Assembly: GCF_000226955.1 (NCBI RefSeq)
Contig: NZ_AGFU01000014.1
Coordinates: 1 to 64,000, forward strand
Length of the DNA stretch: 64,000 bases
Source of the DNA: Sphingomonas elodea ATCC 31461
Lineage (GTDB): Bacteria > Pseudomonadota > Alphaproteobacteria > Sphingomonadales > Sphingomonadaceae
Reading direction: 5' to 3'
In this document: positions 36,616 to 45,690 of the stretch, piece by piece
Numbering within the stretch: position 1 is the stretch's first letter
Layout: each line of letters starts with the position of its first letter
Made by a program: the position numbers and the translations under genes
Notes under the pieces: model-generated
Told to the model about the DNA's origin: nothing
What the model saw: the letters and a program-made list of their open reading frames with translations, nothing else
Database searches by the model: none

Positions 36616-37242
36616 TTGACCATTATCGTCCATCATCTCGAAAACTCCCGCTCGCAGCGCGTGCTTTGGTTGCTTGAGGAGCTCGATCTTGCCTATGAAG
36701 TGAAACGCTACGAGCGGAACAAGACGACCATGCTCGCGCCGCCCGAGCTCCGCCAAGTCCACCCGCTCGGCAAGTCGCCGGTGATCGAGGATGGCGGCAC
36801 CGTGGTCGCAGAAACCGGTGCGATCCTCCAATATCTGGTCGACAGGGCGGGGGGGAAGCTCGGCGCGCCCGCGAACCGCGAGGATGCGCTGCGCTATCGC
36901 CACTTTCTCCATTATGCGGAGGGATCGCTGATGCCGCCGCTGCTGGTCATGCTGGTGCTGGCCCGCGTGCCGCTGTTCGGCAAGATGGGCCTCAAGAAAT
37001 TCCGCCCGATGGCCGAGGTGCATTTCGACTATGTCGAGAGCGAACTGGCGCAGCGCCCCTGGTTCGCCGGTGACAGCTTCACCGCGGCGGACGTGATGAT
37101 GAGCTTCCCGATGGAAGCAGCCGTGAAGCGTGCCGGTATTCTCGACGGTCGTCCGCACATCGCGGCGTTCCTGGAGAAGATCCATGCCCGCCCGGCCTAT
37201 CAGCGTGCGCTGAAGGCGGGCGGGCCCTATGCCTATGCCTGA
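36616..37242 (+). CDS. glutathione S-transferase family protein
   Basis: 208 aa with a thioredoxin-fold N-terminus (TIIVHHLENSRSQRVLWLLEEL, VHPLGKSPVIEDGGTVVAETGAI) and a helical C-domain (WFAGDSFTAADVMMSFPME). Resembles the Gtt1-like bacterial GSTs. The start is TTG at 36616, with GGAGGGG seven bases ahead; an ATG 15 codons earlier adds a basic extension that does not belong to the fold. Substrate unknown. Confidence 0.9.
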   Translation: MTIIVHHLENSRSQRVLWLLEELDLAYEVKRYERNKTTMLAPPELRQVHPLGKSPVIEDGGTVVAETGAILQYLVDRAGGKLGAPANREDALRYRHFLHYAEGSLMPPLLVMLVLARVPLFGKMGLKKFRPMAEVHFDYVESELAQRPWFAGDSFTAADVMMSFPMEAAVKRAGILDGRPHIAAFLEKIHARPAYQRALKAGGPYAYA

Positions 37243-37257
37243 ACCGCGCGGGAGCGA

Positions 37258-38580
37258 TCAGCTCCCGGCATAATCCTCGAACTTGTCCGGATCGTGCGGC
37301 CCCCCGGCAGGGAGCGGCCGCACATCCGGCTCGGCCTCGTCCGGTTCGTCCAGCTTGCCTTCCCAACGCGCCACCACGGCCGCTGCCACCGCATTGCCGA
37401 CGACGTTGGTCGCGGTGCGGCCCATGTCGAGGAAATGATCGACCGCAAGAATCAGCAGCACGCCGGCCTCCGGGATGTTGAAGTGCGCCAGCGTGCCGGT
37501 GATCACCACCAGGCTGGCGCGCGGCACGCCGGCGATGCCCTTGCTGGTGACCATCAGGATCAGCAGCATCTGGATCATCGTCGCCCAGTCGAGATGGATG
37601 CCATAGGCCTGCGCGATGAAGATCGACGCGAAGGTCATGTACATCATCGAGCCGTCGAGGTTGAACGAATAGCCGAGCGGCAGCACGAAGCTGGCGATGC
37701 GCGGCGGCACGCCGAACCGGTCGAGCGCATCCAGCGTGCGCGGATAGGCGGCCTCGGACGAGGCGGTAGAGAAGCCGAGCAGGATCGGATCGCGCAGATA
37801 ACGGAACAAGAGGCCGGTGCGCGGCCCGATCGCCAGGAAGGAGGCGCCGAGCAGCACCGCCCATAGCGCGGCGAGGCCGAGGTAAAAGCTGCCCATGAAG
37901 AAGGCGAGGTCGCCGACCACGCCCAGCCCCTTGGTCGCCAGCGTGCGTGCGACGGCACAGAACACCGCGACGGGGGCGAACAGCATCACATAACCGGTGA
38001 CCGTCAGCATCACCGAAACGAGCGCTTCGAGCCCGCGCAGCAGCGGCTTGGCCTTGTCGCCCACCGCCGCCATGCCGACGCCGAAGAACAGCGAGAAGAT
38101 CACCAGCTGGAGGATGTCGTTGCTCGCCATCGCGTCGATCGCACTGGTCGGCACGATATGCGTGAAGAACTTGGCGGCATCGAAGGCGGTGCGATCGACG
38201 CCGCTCGATGCATTGGCCGGCGGCAGGGCCAGGTGCAGCCCGGTGCCCGGCTGAAGCAGGTTGACCAGCAGCAGGCCCAGGGTAAGCGAGACGAGGCTGG
38301 CGCAAACGAACCAGAAGAACGCCTTCAGCCCCACACGCCCGATCGCGCCGCCGCCGCCCATATGCGCGATGCCGACGACGAGGGTGGAGACCACCAGCGG
38401 CGCGATGATCATCTTGATGAGATGGAGGAACATCTGGGTAGGGATGTCGAGGCCATAGGCGATGCGCTCCAGCGTCGCCTTGCCCGCATCGGTGCCCCCA
38501 TAGCCGAGGTTGAGGCCCCAGCCGATCAGTCCGCCCAGCAGCAGCGCCGCCAGGATGAACCAGGTTAGTCGTTTACCCAC
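37258..38580 (-). CDS. dicarboxylate/amino acid:cation symporter
   Basis: 440 aa of the DAACS family (GltP/DctA), GTG start (GTG GGT AAA). Eight helices plus hairpins are expected; visible landmarks are FLHLIKMIIAPLVVSTLVVGI, the serine-rich LGFSTASSEAAYPRTL hairpin, SFNLDGSMMYMTF and VVITGTLAHFNIPEAGVLLILAVD. Likely imports C4-dicarboxylates or glutamate with Na+ or H+. Confidence 0.93.
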   Translation of the reverse strand: MGKRLTWFILAALLLGGLIGWGLNLGYGGTDAGKATLERIAYGLDIPTQMFLHLIKMIIAPLVVSTLVVGIAHMGGGGAIGRVGLKAFFWFVCASLVSLTLGLLLVNLLQPGTGLHLALPPANASSGVDRTAFDAAKFFTHIVPTSAIDAMASNDILQLVIFSLFFGVGMAAVGDKAKPLLRGLEALVSVMLTVTGYVMLFAPVAVFCAVARTLATKGLGVVGDLAFFMGSFYLGLAALWAVLLGASFLAIGPRTGLLFRYLRDPILLGFSTASSEAAYPRTLDALDRFGVPPRIASFVLPLGYSFNLDGSMMYMTFASIFIAQAYGIHLDWATMIQMLLILMVTSKGIAGVPRASLVVITGTLAHFNIPEAGVLLILAVDHFLDMGRTATNVVGNAVAAAVVARWEGKLDEPDEAEPDVRPLPAGGPHDPDKFEDYAGS

Positions 38581-38646
38581 ACTTGCTCCCCGAAGAATCG
38601 TCCGGGGAGGGAAGGGGATTGTTGGGCCCGGGTCAAGCCCGCCGCA

Positions 38647-40284
38647 TTAACCGAGGGTGGCGGCCGTCCCGTGCCAGCGCATCGCCGCAATCGCACGATC
38701 ACGGCGCGCCGCAGCGGCATCGCCCAGCTTCGCCTGGATCTGGCTGCGGGTGGCGAGGGCGACCGGGTCGAGCGGTCGGTGCCGCAGCGACGCCTCGATG
38801 GCGGCAAGGGCCTCGCCGGTCTTGCCTTGGGCGAGCAGCGCGGCCGCGAGGTCGCGGCGCACCGGATACCACCAGAGCGGCGGATCGGTCCATTCGGAGA
38901 GTGGTTTGGTCTCCTCGATGGCCGCCGCCTTGCCGAACGCCTTGGCGGCGCGGTCCGGCCGGTCGTCGAGCATCGCGGCGCGGCCTTCCAGTACCAGCCG
39001 GGCGAGGCGGATCGCAGCGGTCGCGCTTCCTTCCAGCGGATTGCCGTCGATGCGACCCGGCAGCGCCCGCGTCTCCGCCTCGAGGCCGGGCCGGTCGCCC
39101 GCACGCGCCAGGGCCTCGCCACGGGCATAATGCCAGAAGGCCTGTGCCACGGTCGCGTCCCGCGGCGGGGCGGGGATGGCAAGCGTCTCGGCGAGCGGTG
39201 CGAACCGGGCGATGGCGATATAGCCCTGACCCAGAACCGCCTGCCGGAACGGATCGAGATCCTTGGCGCGGCTGCCCATCGCCACCAGTGGCCGCGCAAG
39301 CGCCAGCCCGCGCACCGCATCGCCCGCCATCAGCGCGCCGCCGATGCCGAACTGCACATTGTGGCCGTGATAGGCGAGGGTCCACACGCCGTCCGGCTCC
39401 GCCAGCTTCAGCCGCCGCGCATTGGCGAAGCCGAGTTCCACCGCCTTCAGATTGGCCACTGCCGCATCCTCGTAGCGGCCGAGCCAGTAGAAGGTGTGGG
39501 AGGGCATGTGGACGAGGTGGCTGGCCGAGGGGGCGATGCTGCCCAGCCGATCGGCATAGGGTTCGGCCCGCTTGGGGAAGCCGGCGCCCTCGGTCGCGTG
39601 GATGTAGAAATGGATCGCGGGTGCATATGCGGGATTGCGGCGGAGAACCGCTTCCAGCAGTTCGACCGGGCGGGCCAATTGCTCGGCCTTGAAGTCGGAG
39701 GCGATCATCAGCGCGTCGGCGGCCACCACGGCGATCGCGTCGTCATCCGGATAGGCGCGGGCAAGCGCGTCCATCGCGGCGGCGAAGGCCTTGTTCCCCT
39801 GGCCGGCGCTCCCCGCGTAGCGCAGCTTCATTGCCGCGATGAGCCGCTTTTCCTTCTCGGGACCCGTTGCGGCGAGACGCTCGGCAGTGGCGGTCACCTC
39901 GGCGAGGCGGGTGCGCTCCTTGTCGTCAATGCCATAGTTGATCGTCGGGCCGGCGGCATAGGCTTCGCCCCAGCCGCACATCGCGCAGTCGGGATCGAGG
40001 CGACGGGCCTCCTGGAACGCCGCGATCGCCGCCTTGTGGGCAAAGGCGTGCGCCAGCTGCATGCCGTTGGAGAAGAAAGCCTGGGCGTCGGTATTGGCCG
40101 TGCGGACCGCGAAGCCGCCGGGGCCATAGCCGGCAAGGATCGCGGGGCGGGCGCCAGCGTCCACCGCATCGCCGCACCACCCGGGCGCGCGCACGGCCGA
40201 CCCGCCTGCATCGGGGGACGGCGGCGCGGCGCCGAGCAGCAGCAAGGCCGGTGCGAGCACGATGGCTGGTGCGAAACCTCGCAT
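38647..40284 (-). CDS. exported TPR protein
   Basis: 545 aa. Signal peptide MRGFAPAIVLAPALLLLGAA (possible lipobox absent). Contains CAMCGWGEAYAAGP with two Cys, a region ATEGAGFPKRAEPYADRLG, the LVHMPSHTFYWLGRYEDAA segment and several TPR-like helical pairs through the C-terminus. This family is widespread in Bacteroidetes and sphingomonads, and function is unknown. Divergent from the M24 peptidase gene, with 93 bases between. Confidence 0.85.
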   Translation of the reverse strand: MRGFAPAIVLAPALLLLGAAPPSPDAGGSAVRAPGWCGDAVDAGARPAILAGYGPGGFAVRTANTDAQAFFSNGMQLAHAFAHKAAIAAFQEARRLDPDCAMCGWGEAYAAGPTINYGIDDKERTRLAEVTATAERLAATGPEKEKRLIAAMKLRYAGSAGQGNKAFAAAMDALARAYPDDDAIAVVAADALMIASDFKAEQLARPVELLEAVLRRNPAYAPAIHFYIHATEGAGFPKRAEPYADRLGSIAPSASHLVHMPSHTFYWLGRYEDAAVANLKAVELGFANARRLKLAEPDGVWTLAYHGHNVQFGIGGALMAGDAVRGLALARPLVAMGSRAKDLDPFRQAVLGQGYIAIARFAPLAETLAIPAPPRDATVAQAFWHYARGEALARAGDRPGLEAETRALPGRIDGNPLEGSATAAIRLARLVLEGRAAMLDDRPDRAAKAFGKAAAIEETKPLSEWTDPPLWWYPVRRDLAAALLAQGKTGEALAAIEASLRHRPLDPVALATRSQIQAKLGDAAAARRDRAIAAMRWHGTAATLG

Positions 40285-40377
40285 ATGACGTCGATCCCCT
40301 GTGCGGCGCATCCGAAGTGCTTGCCGTCTGCCCCTGCTTCGTCCTACCCGACCCGCTGCGAAAACACGAGGGGCGGC

Positions 40378-41634
40378 ATGACGGCTTGGGCTACGACGCG
40401 ACGGAACCTGCTGGGAACCATGGCCATGCTGCCGCTGCTGGGGGCACCGGGCGTCGTCCGCGCCGCCGAGCCCGACCTTGCCCAGCTGCAGGACATGACT
40501 GTCGGCGCCCGCCCGATCGGCCCGAAGGAACGGGAAGTGCGGCTCGCCCGGGCGCAGGCGCTGATGAAGGCGGCAGGTATCGGCGCGGTGCTGATCGAGC
40601 CGGGAGCGAGCCTCGTCTACTTCACCGGCATCCGTTGGGGCCGCAGCGAGCGGCTCACCGCCGCCATCCTGCCGATGGAAGGCGAGCCCTGCATCGTCAC
40701 GCCGTTTTTCGAGGAGCCGCGCACCCGCGAGACGCTGGCAATCCCCGCCGAGGTCCGCGTGTGGCAGGAGGACGAGGATCCGCTGAAGATCGTCGCCGGC
40801 TTTCTGAAGGACCGCAAGCTGGCCGGGCTGCCGGTCGGCATCGAGGAGACGGTGCGCTATTTCGCGGTGGATGGACTGCAGAAGAACGGGCTGCGAGTCA
40901 CTTCCGCAAACCCGGTGGTGCGTGGCTGTCGGATGATCAAGAGCCCCGCGGAGCTGGCGCTGATGCAGCTCGCAACCGATATCACCATTACCGCCTATCG
41001 CTTTGTTTATGCGCGCGTCGAGACGGGCATGCGGCAGCGCGATGTGTCCGCGCTGATGGATGCGGCGACCCGCAGGCTGGGCGGCGATCCCGAGTTCAGC
41101 ATGGTGCTGGTGGGTGAGGGCGCGGCCTATCCGCACGGCACCAGGACACCCTCGCCGGTCAGCGACGGCGCGATCGTGCTGATGGACTGCGGCTGCAACG
41201 TGATGGGCTACCAGTCCGACGTCTCGCGCACCTTCGTTCACGGCACCGCGAGCACCGAGCAGCGCAAGGTGTGGGATGCGGTGGCGAAGGGGCAGCAGGT
41301 CGCGTTCGCCGCCGCCAGGCTCGGCGCGCCGGCGGGCAGCGTCGACGATGCGGTGCGCGGCTATTATGCATCGCTCGGCTATGGGCCGGACTACAAGCTG
41401 CCCGGCCTGTCGCATCGCACCGGCCATGGCATCGGGCTCGACGGGCACGAGCCGGTCAACCTCGTGCGCGGTGAGAAGACTCTGCTGGCGCCGGGCATGT
41501 GCTTCTCGAACGAGCCAGGCATCTACATCCCGGGCAGCTTCGGCGTGCGGCTGGAGGATTGCTTCCACATGACCGAGGCCGGGCCGAAATGGTTCTCGGC
41601 TCCGCCGGTCTCGATCGACCAGCCGATCGGGTGA
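40378..41634 (+). CDS. M24B (Xaa-Pro) metallopeptidase, Tat-exported
   Basis: 418 aa. Twin-arginine signal RRNLLGTMAMLPLLGAPGV (Arg8-Arg9). Creatinase-like N-domain followed by the pita-bread fold with all five metal ligands: Asp270, Asp281, His350, Glu379 and Glu393. Probably a periplasmic proline dipeptidase. GAGGGG precedes the ATG. The same frame runs open for 2.9 kb across the opposite-strand TPR gene, but only this part encodes a recognisable protein. Confidence 0.92.
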   Translation: MTAWATTRRNLLGTMAMLPLLGAPGVVRAAEPDLAQLQDMTVGARPIGPKEREVRLARAQALMKAAGIGAVLIEPGASLVYFTGIRWGRSERLTAAILPMEGEPCIVTPFFEEPRTRETLAIPAEVRVWQEDEDPLKIVAGFLKDRKLAGLPVGIEETVRYFAVDGLQKNGLRVTSANPVVRGCRMIKSPAELALMQLATDITITAYRFVYARVETGMRQRDVSALMDAATRRLGGDPEFSMVLVGEGAAYPHGTRTPSPVSDGAIVLMDCGCNVMGYQSDVSRTFVHGTASTEQRKVWDAVAKGQQVAFAAARLGAPAGSVDDAVRGYYASLGYGPDYKLPGLSHRTGHGIGLDGHEPVNLVRGEKTLLAPGMCFSNEPGIYIPGSFGVRLEDCFHMTEAGPKWFSAPPVSIDQPIG

Positions 41635-41647
41635 GCGTCGGCGGGGC

Positions 41648-42409
41648 TTAGTGCCCCGTCAGCGCCGTCATCCAGCGCAGCCACCAGGGCTGATAGAACA
41701 GCCAGGTGCCGAGGCACTGGCTGGCGACGATCCACAAGGCGGAAAGTGCCCAGGCCGGGTGGACGCGGCGGCGCGTGACGAGATCATAGCCGCCCGCGGC
41801 GAGCACCAGCAGCAGCGTGCCCACATAGGTTTCGAGATAATAAGGCACATAGCCCTCGCCGAACCAGGCGTAGAGCGTCGGAAAGAGCAGGCGACCGAAG
41901 CCGGGCTCGGTCAGGCCGATCGTCCCCATGATCATCAGCCGCTTGTGCGCCGACGGGTGCTTCACGGCGAGCAGCCCGGCGGCCAGCACGACGCCCGCGC
42001 CGAGCATGTTGGCGAACTGCGTGCCCATGAAGGCGAGTTCCTGCCACATCGGATGCGGGGCGACCGTGCGCACGACGATCGCGGTGGCAGGCCCCAGCAC
42101 GATCATCGCCGGGAGGAGCAGCGCGCCCAGACGTCCGAGCCGACGATGCAGCGCCAGCCGCCGCGTGCGTACCAGCCCGACCTGCGTCGCCAGCAGCACG
42201 ATCCAGCCGGTGTAGACCAGCGCGTGGACATGCACGATCCACGGGAAGTCGAGCATGCCCAGCCGCGCGCGCGTCACCAGGTCATAGCCGAATCCGGCGA
42301 CAAGCACCGCCCAGATCGCCAGCGTCGCGGTCAGAAAGAAGCTGCGATCCCAGCGGTGGAAGGGCGCGAACCGCCCCGAAATCGTCGTTGCCGTGCCGTT
42401 TCCCTGCAT
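41648..42409 (-). CDS. multi-pass membrane protein of unknown function
   Basis: 253 aa with about seven membrane helices. Features include RWDRSFFLTATLAIWAVLVAG, HVHALVYTGWIVLLATQVGLV and the short loop RRLALHRRLGRLGALL, a pattern found in DUF2306-like or cytochrome-b561-like bacterial membrane proteins; histidines in helices 3-4 could bind haem. No firm function. Convergent with the M24 gene and divergent from alaS. Confidence 0.75.
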   Translation of the reverse strand: MQGNGTATTISGRFAPFHRWDRSFFLTATLAIWAVLVAGFGYDLVTRARLGMLDFPWIVHVHALVYTGWIVLLATQVGLVRTRRLALHRRLGRLGALLLPAMIVLGPATAIVVRTVAPHPMWQELAFMGTQFANMLGAGVVLAAGLLAVKHPSAHKRLMIMGTIGLTEPGFGRLLFPTLYAWFGEGYVPYYLETYVGTLLLVLAAGGYDLVTRRRVHPAWALSALWIVASQCLGTWLFYQPWWLRWMTALTGH

Positions 42410-42504
42410 GGGATCCGCCGATAATCGATGCGGAAACGAAACGATAGCGCTGAACGACGTGTTTCGCTTGAGCGAACGCCCGTGCGCCCTTAAGTCGGCG
42501 GATT

Positions 42505-45156
42505 ATGACGTCGACCAATGATATCCGCCGCTCGTTTCTCGACTATTTCGAGGGCCAGGGCCATGCCCGCGTCCCCAGCGCGCCGCTGGTGCCGCACAAC
42601 GATCCCACGCTGATGTTCGTGAACGCCGGCATGGTGCCGTTCAAGAACGTGTTCACCGGCCTGGAATCGCGCCCCTACAGCACCGCGACGAGCAGCCAGA
42701 AGTGCGTGCGCGCGGGCGGCAAGCATAACGATCTCGACAATGTCGGCTACACCGCCCGGCACCACACCTTCTTCGAGATGCTCGGCAATTTCTCGTTCGG
42801 CGACTATTTCAAGGAGCAGGCGATCACCCATGCCTGGACGCTCCTTACCAGGGAATGGGGCATTCCGGCCGAGAAGCTGACCGTCACGGTGTACCACACC
42901 GACGACCAGGCGTTCGACCTGTGGAAGAAGATCGCGGGCCTGCCCGATCACAAGATCATCCGCATCCCGACCAAGGACAATTTCTGGGCGATGGGCTCGG
43001 ACGGCCCCTGCGGCCCCTGCTCGGAAATCTTCTACGATCATGGCGAGCACATCTATGGCGGCCCCCCGGGCTCGCCCGAGGAGGATGGCGACCGCTTCGT
43101 CGAGATCTGGAACCTCGTCTTCATGCAGTTCGTGCAGGAAAATGACGAGATCATCGGCGACCTGCCGCGGCCCAGCATCGACACCGGCATGGGGCTGGAG
43201 CGCATCGCCGCCGTGCTCCAGGGCGTCCACAACAATTACGACATCGACACGTTCAAGGCGCTGATCGACCAGTCCGCTGCGCTGACCGCCACGAGCGCGA
43301 TCGGTGAGCAGGCCGCCAGCCACCGCGTGATCGCCGATCACCTCCGCTCGTCGGGCTTCCTCGTCGCGGACGGCGTGCTGCCGGCCAATGAGGGCCGCGG
43401 CTATGTGCTCCGCCGCATCATGCGCCGCGCGATGCGCCACGCGCACCTGCTCGGCGCCAAGGACCCGCTGATGCACCGGCTGGTGCCGTCGCTGGTCGCC
43501 GAGATGGGCGCCGCCTATCCCGAGCTCGTCCGCGCGCAGCCGCTGATCGAGGCGACGCTGCTCCAGGAGGAAACCCGCTTCCGCCAGACGCTCGCCAACG
43601 GTCTGCGTCTGCTCGATGAGGCGACCCAGGGGCTCAAGGCCGGCGACACGCTGCCGGGCGCGACCGCATTCAAGCTCTACGACACTTATGGCTTCCCCTA
43701 TGACCTGACCGAGGACGCGCTGCGTGCCAACGAGATCGGCGTCGATCGCGCCGGTTTCGACGAAGCCATGGCCGAGCAGAAGCGCGCCGCCCGCGCCGCC
43801 TGGAAGGGCTCGGGCGAGAAGGCGTCGGAAGATCTGTGGTACGACCTTGCCGACGAGCTCGGCGGCACCGAATTCACCGGCTATGTCAGCACCGAAGGCG
43901 AAGGCCAGGTGGTGGCGCTGGTGAAGGACGGCGCGCGGGTCGACAAGGCGGTCGTCGGCGACACCGTGACCATCCTCACCAACCAGACGCCCTTCTACGG
44001 CGAGAGCGGCGGCCAGATGGGCGATGTCGGCGTGATCGGCAACGACAAGCTGCGCGCGGCTGTCGACGATACCTCGAAGCCGCTTGGCCGCCTGCACGCG
44101 CATCACGCCAAGATCGAGAGCGGCGAAGTTGCCGTGGGCGACGCCGTCCACCTCTCGGTGGATGTCACGCACCGCGACCAGGTCCGCGCCAACCACTCGG
44201 CGACCCATCTGCTGCACGCGGCACTGCGCAAGCGGCTAGGTACCCATGTCAGCCAGAAGGGCAGCCTGGTGGCGCCCGAGCGGCTGCGCTTCGACTTCTC
44301 GCACCCCTCGGCGCTGACCCCCGAGCAGATCGCCCAGGTCGAGGCCGATGTGAACGCGCAGATCCGCCACAACGGCACGGTCGAGACCCGGCTGATGACC
44401 CCGGACGACGCGATCGCCGCCGGCGCCATGGCGCTGTTCGGCGAGAAATACGGCGACGAGGTCCGCGTGCTCTCGATGGGACTGGGCGAGGATGCGTCCT
44501 ATTCGGTCGAGCTGTGCGGCGGCACCCATGTCAACGCCACCGGCGATATCGCGATCTTCAAGATCGTCTCGGAAAGCGCGGTCTCCTCGGGCGTCCGTCG
44601 CATCGAGGCGCTGACCGGTGAGGGCGCTCGGCTCTGGCTCAACGCCCGCGACGAGCGGCTGCGCGAGGCTGCGGCGGCCCTCAAGACCGCGCCGGACGAC
44701 GTGCCCGCGCGTGTCGCGGCGCTGGTCGAGGAACGCCGCAAGCTCGAGCGCGAGCTGGCCGAGGCCAAGAAGGCGCTGGCGCTAGGCGGCGGCGCAGGGG
44801 CTGCCCCGGCGGGCCCGGAGCAGGTGAACGGCATCAACTTCGTCGGCCAGGTGCTCGACGGGCTGGAGGCCAAGGCGCTGCGTGGCGCCGTGGACGAGGC
44901 CAAGGCGCGGATCGGCAGCGGCGTGGTCGCGCTGGTGGCGGTGAATGAGGGCCGTGCGTCGGTCGCGGTCGGCGTGACCGATGGGGTCGGCATCAGCGCC
45001 GTGGACCTGGTGAAGGTCGCCGTAGCCGTGCTCGGCGGCCAGGGCGGCGGCGGCCGTCCGGACATGGCGCAGGGCGGCGGTCCGGACGGGGCCAGGGGCG
45101 CGGACGCGCTCGCGGCGGTGAAGGCGGCGCTGGCGGAAGCCCAGGTCGCCGCCTGA
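42505..45156 (+). CDS. alaS: alanyl-tRNA synthetase
   Basis: 883 aa, full length. Class II core ([37 protein letters not shown]), editing domain with the zinc site [12 protein letters not shown] and [10 protein letters not shown], and C-terminal oligomerisation region (DHHA1). Start [15 protein letters not shown]. Single-gene transcript as far as visible; the 95 bases upstream contain a short palindrome (TTCGCT-TG-AGCGAA at 42463-42476). Confidence 0.98.
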   Translation: MTSTNDIRRSFLDYFEGQGHARVPSAPLVPHNDPTLMFVNAGMVPFKNVFTGLESRPYSTATSSQKCVRAGGKHNDLDNVGYTARHHTFFEMLGNFSFGDYFKEQAITHAWTLLTREWGIPAEKLTVTVYHTDDQAFDLWKKIAGLPDHKIIRIPTKDNFWAMGSDGPCGPCSEIFYDHGEHIYGGPPGSPEEDGDRFVEIWNLVFMQFVQENDEIIGDLPRPSIDTGMGLERIAAVLQGVHNNYDIDTFKALIDQSAALTATSAIGEQAASHRVIADHLRSSGFLVADGVLPANEGRGYVLRRIMRRAMRHAHLLGAKDPLMHRLVPSLVAEMGAAYPELVRAQPLIEATLLQEETRFRQTLANGLRLLDEATQGLKAGDTLPGATAFKLYDTYGFPYDLTEDALRANEIGVDRAGFDEAMAEQKRAARAAWKGSGEKASEDLWYDLADELGGTEFTGYVSTEGEGQVVALVKDGARVDKAVVGDTVTILTNQTPFYGESGGQMGDVGVIGNDKLRAAVDDTSKPLGRLHAHHAKIESGEVAVGDAVHLSVDVTHRDQVRANHSATHLLHAALRKRLGTHVSQKGSLVAPERLRFDFSHPSALTPEQIAQVEADVNAQIRHNGTVETRLMTPDDAIAAGAMALFGEKYGDEVRVLSMGLGEDASYSVELCGGTHVNATGDIAIFKIVSESAVSSGVRRIEALTGEGARLWLNARDERLREAAAALKTAPDDVPARVAALVEERRKLERELAEAKKALALGGGAGAAPAGPEQVNGINFVGQVLDGLEAKALRGAVDEAKARIGSGVVALVAVNEGRASVAVGVTDGVGISAVDLVKVAVAVLGGQGGGGRPDMAQGGGPDGARGADALAAVKAALAEAQVAA

Positions 45157-45165
45157 TTGTTCGGG

Positions 45166-45684
45166 TCAGCGCCCGGGGGCGTAACCGTCCTCGGGCAGCA
45201 CCCAGATGGCGCCCTGCGCCATGTCCGGCCGCAGAATGCCGTCGACCGTCACGTTGACCGACAGTTCGTCGCCGCTCGTGGTATCGCGATAGCAGCGCTC
45301 GTGCCCGGCCAGCGGCTGCAACGTCTGCAGCAGCTTGAGCCGGGTGTTCGCCTCCAGCGCCGGGCTCAGCGCGGTGCCGTTGCTCGTCAGCTTGCCCGCA
45401 TTGAAGTCGGCCGGGCGGATGCGGCTGCACACGGCGCCGTCCCGCACCTGCCCGAAGGTGGAATATTCGATCACGATCATCGGATCGCGATTGACGATGC
45501 CGGTGACCAGCGCATCGAATGCACCGTCGCCGCGCAGGGTGTAATGGACGATCGTGCCGCAGGTCCGGCTCGCCCGATCGGGGTCGATGCAGCGGATGCG
45601 ACCGGCGCGGGCGGGCGCCAGCGGATCGGAGACCGCATCGCCCTGTACCGGGGCAAGCAATGCAAGGGCGAGAGAAAGCAGCAT
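45166..45684 (-). CDS. 172-aa exported protein of unknown function
   Basis: Short signal peptide MLLSLALALLAPVQG, then a soluble domain with four Cys (RCIDP, TCGTIVHY, VCSRIRP, RCYRDTTSG) that could form two disulfides. No family recognised. Sits six bases after the CPA2 antiporter gene and converges on alaS. Confidence 0.65.
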   Translation of the reverse strand: MLLSLALALLAPVQGDAVSDPLAPARAGRIRCIDPDRASRTCGTIVHYTLRGDGAFDALVTGIVNRDPMIVIEYSTFGQVRDGAVCSRIRPADFNAGKLTSNGTALSPALEANTRLKLLQTLQPLAGHERCYRDTTSGDELSVNVTVDGILRPDMAQGAIWVLPEDGYAPGR

Positions 45685-45690
45685 CGGGGT

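Noticed and set aside
38671-40377. Plus-strand reading frame open for 1.7 kb upstream of and in frame with the M24 peptidase gene
   Set aside because: It lies antisense to the well-formed TPR gene, has no recognisable domain, and the peptidase has its own SD, start and Tat signal at 40378. High G+C keeps such frames open.
40285-41568. Minus-strand frame opposite the M24 peptidase, continuous with the TPR gene
   Set aside because: The TPR protein's signal peptide starts at 40284; the upstream part is a mirror of the M24 coding sequence.
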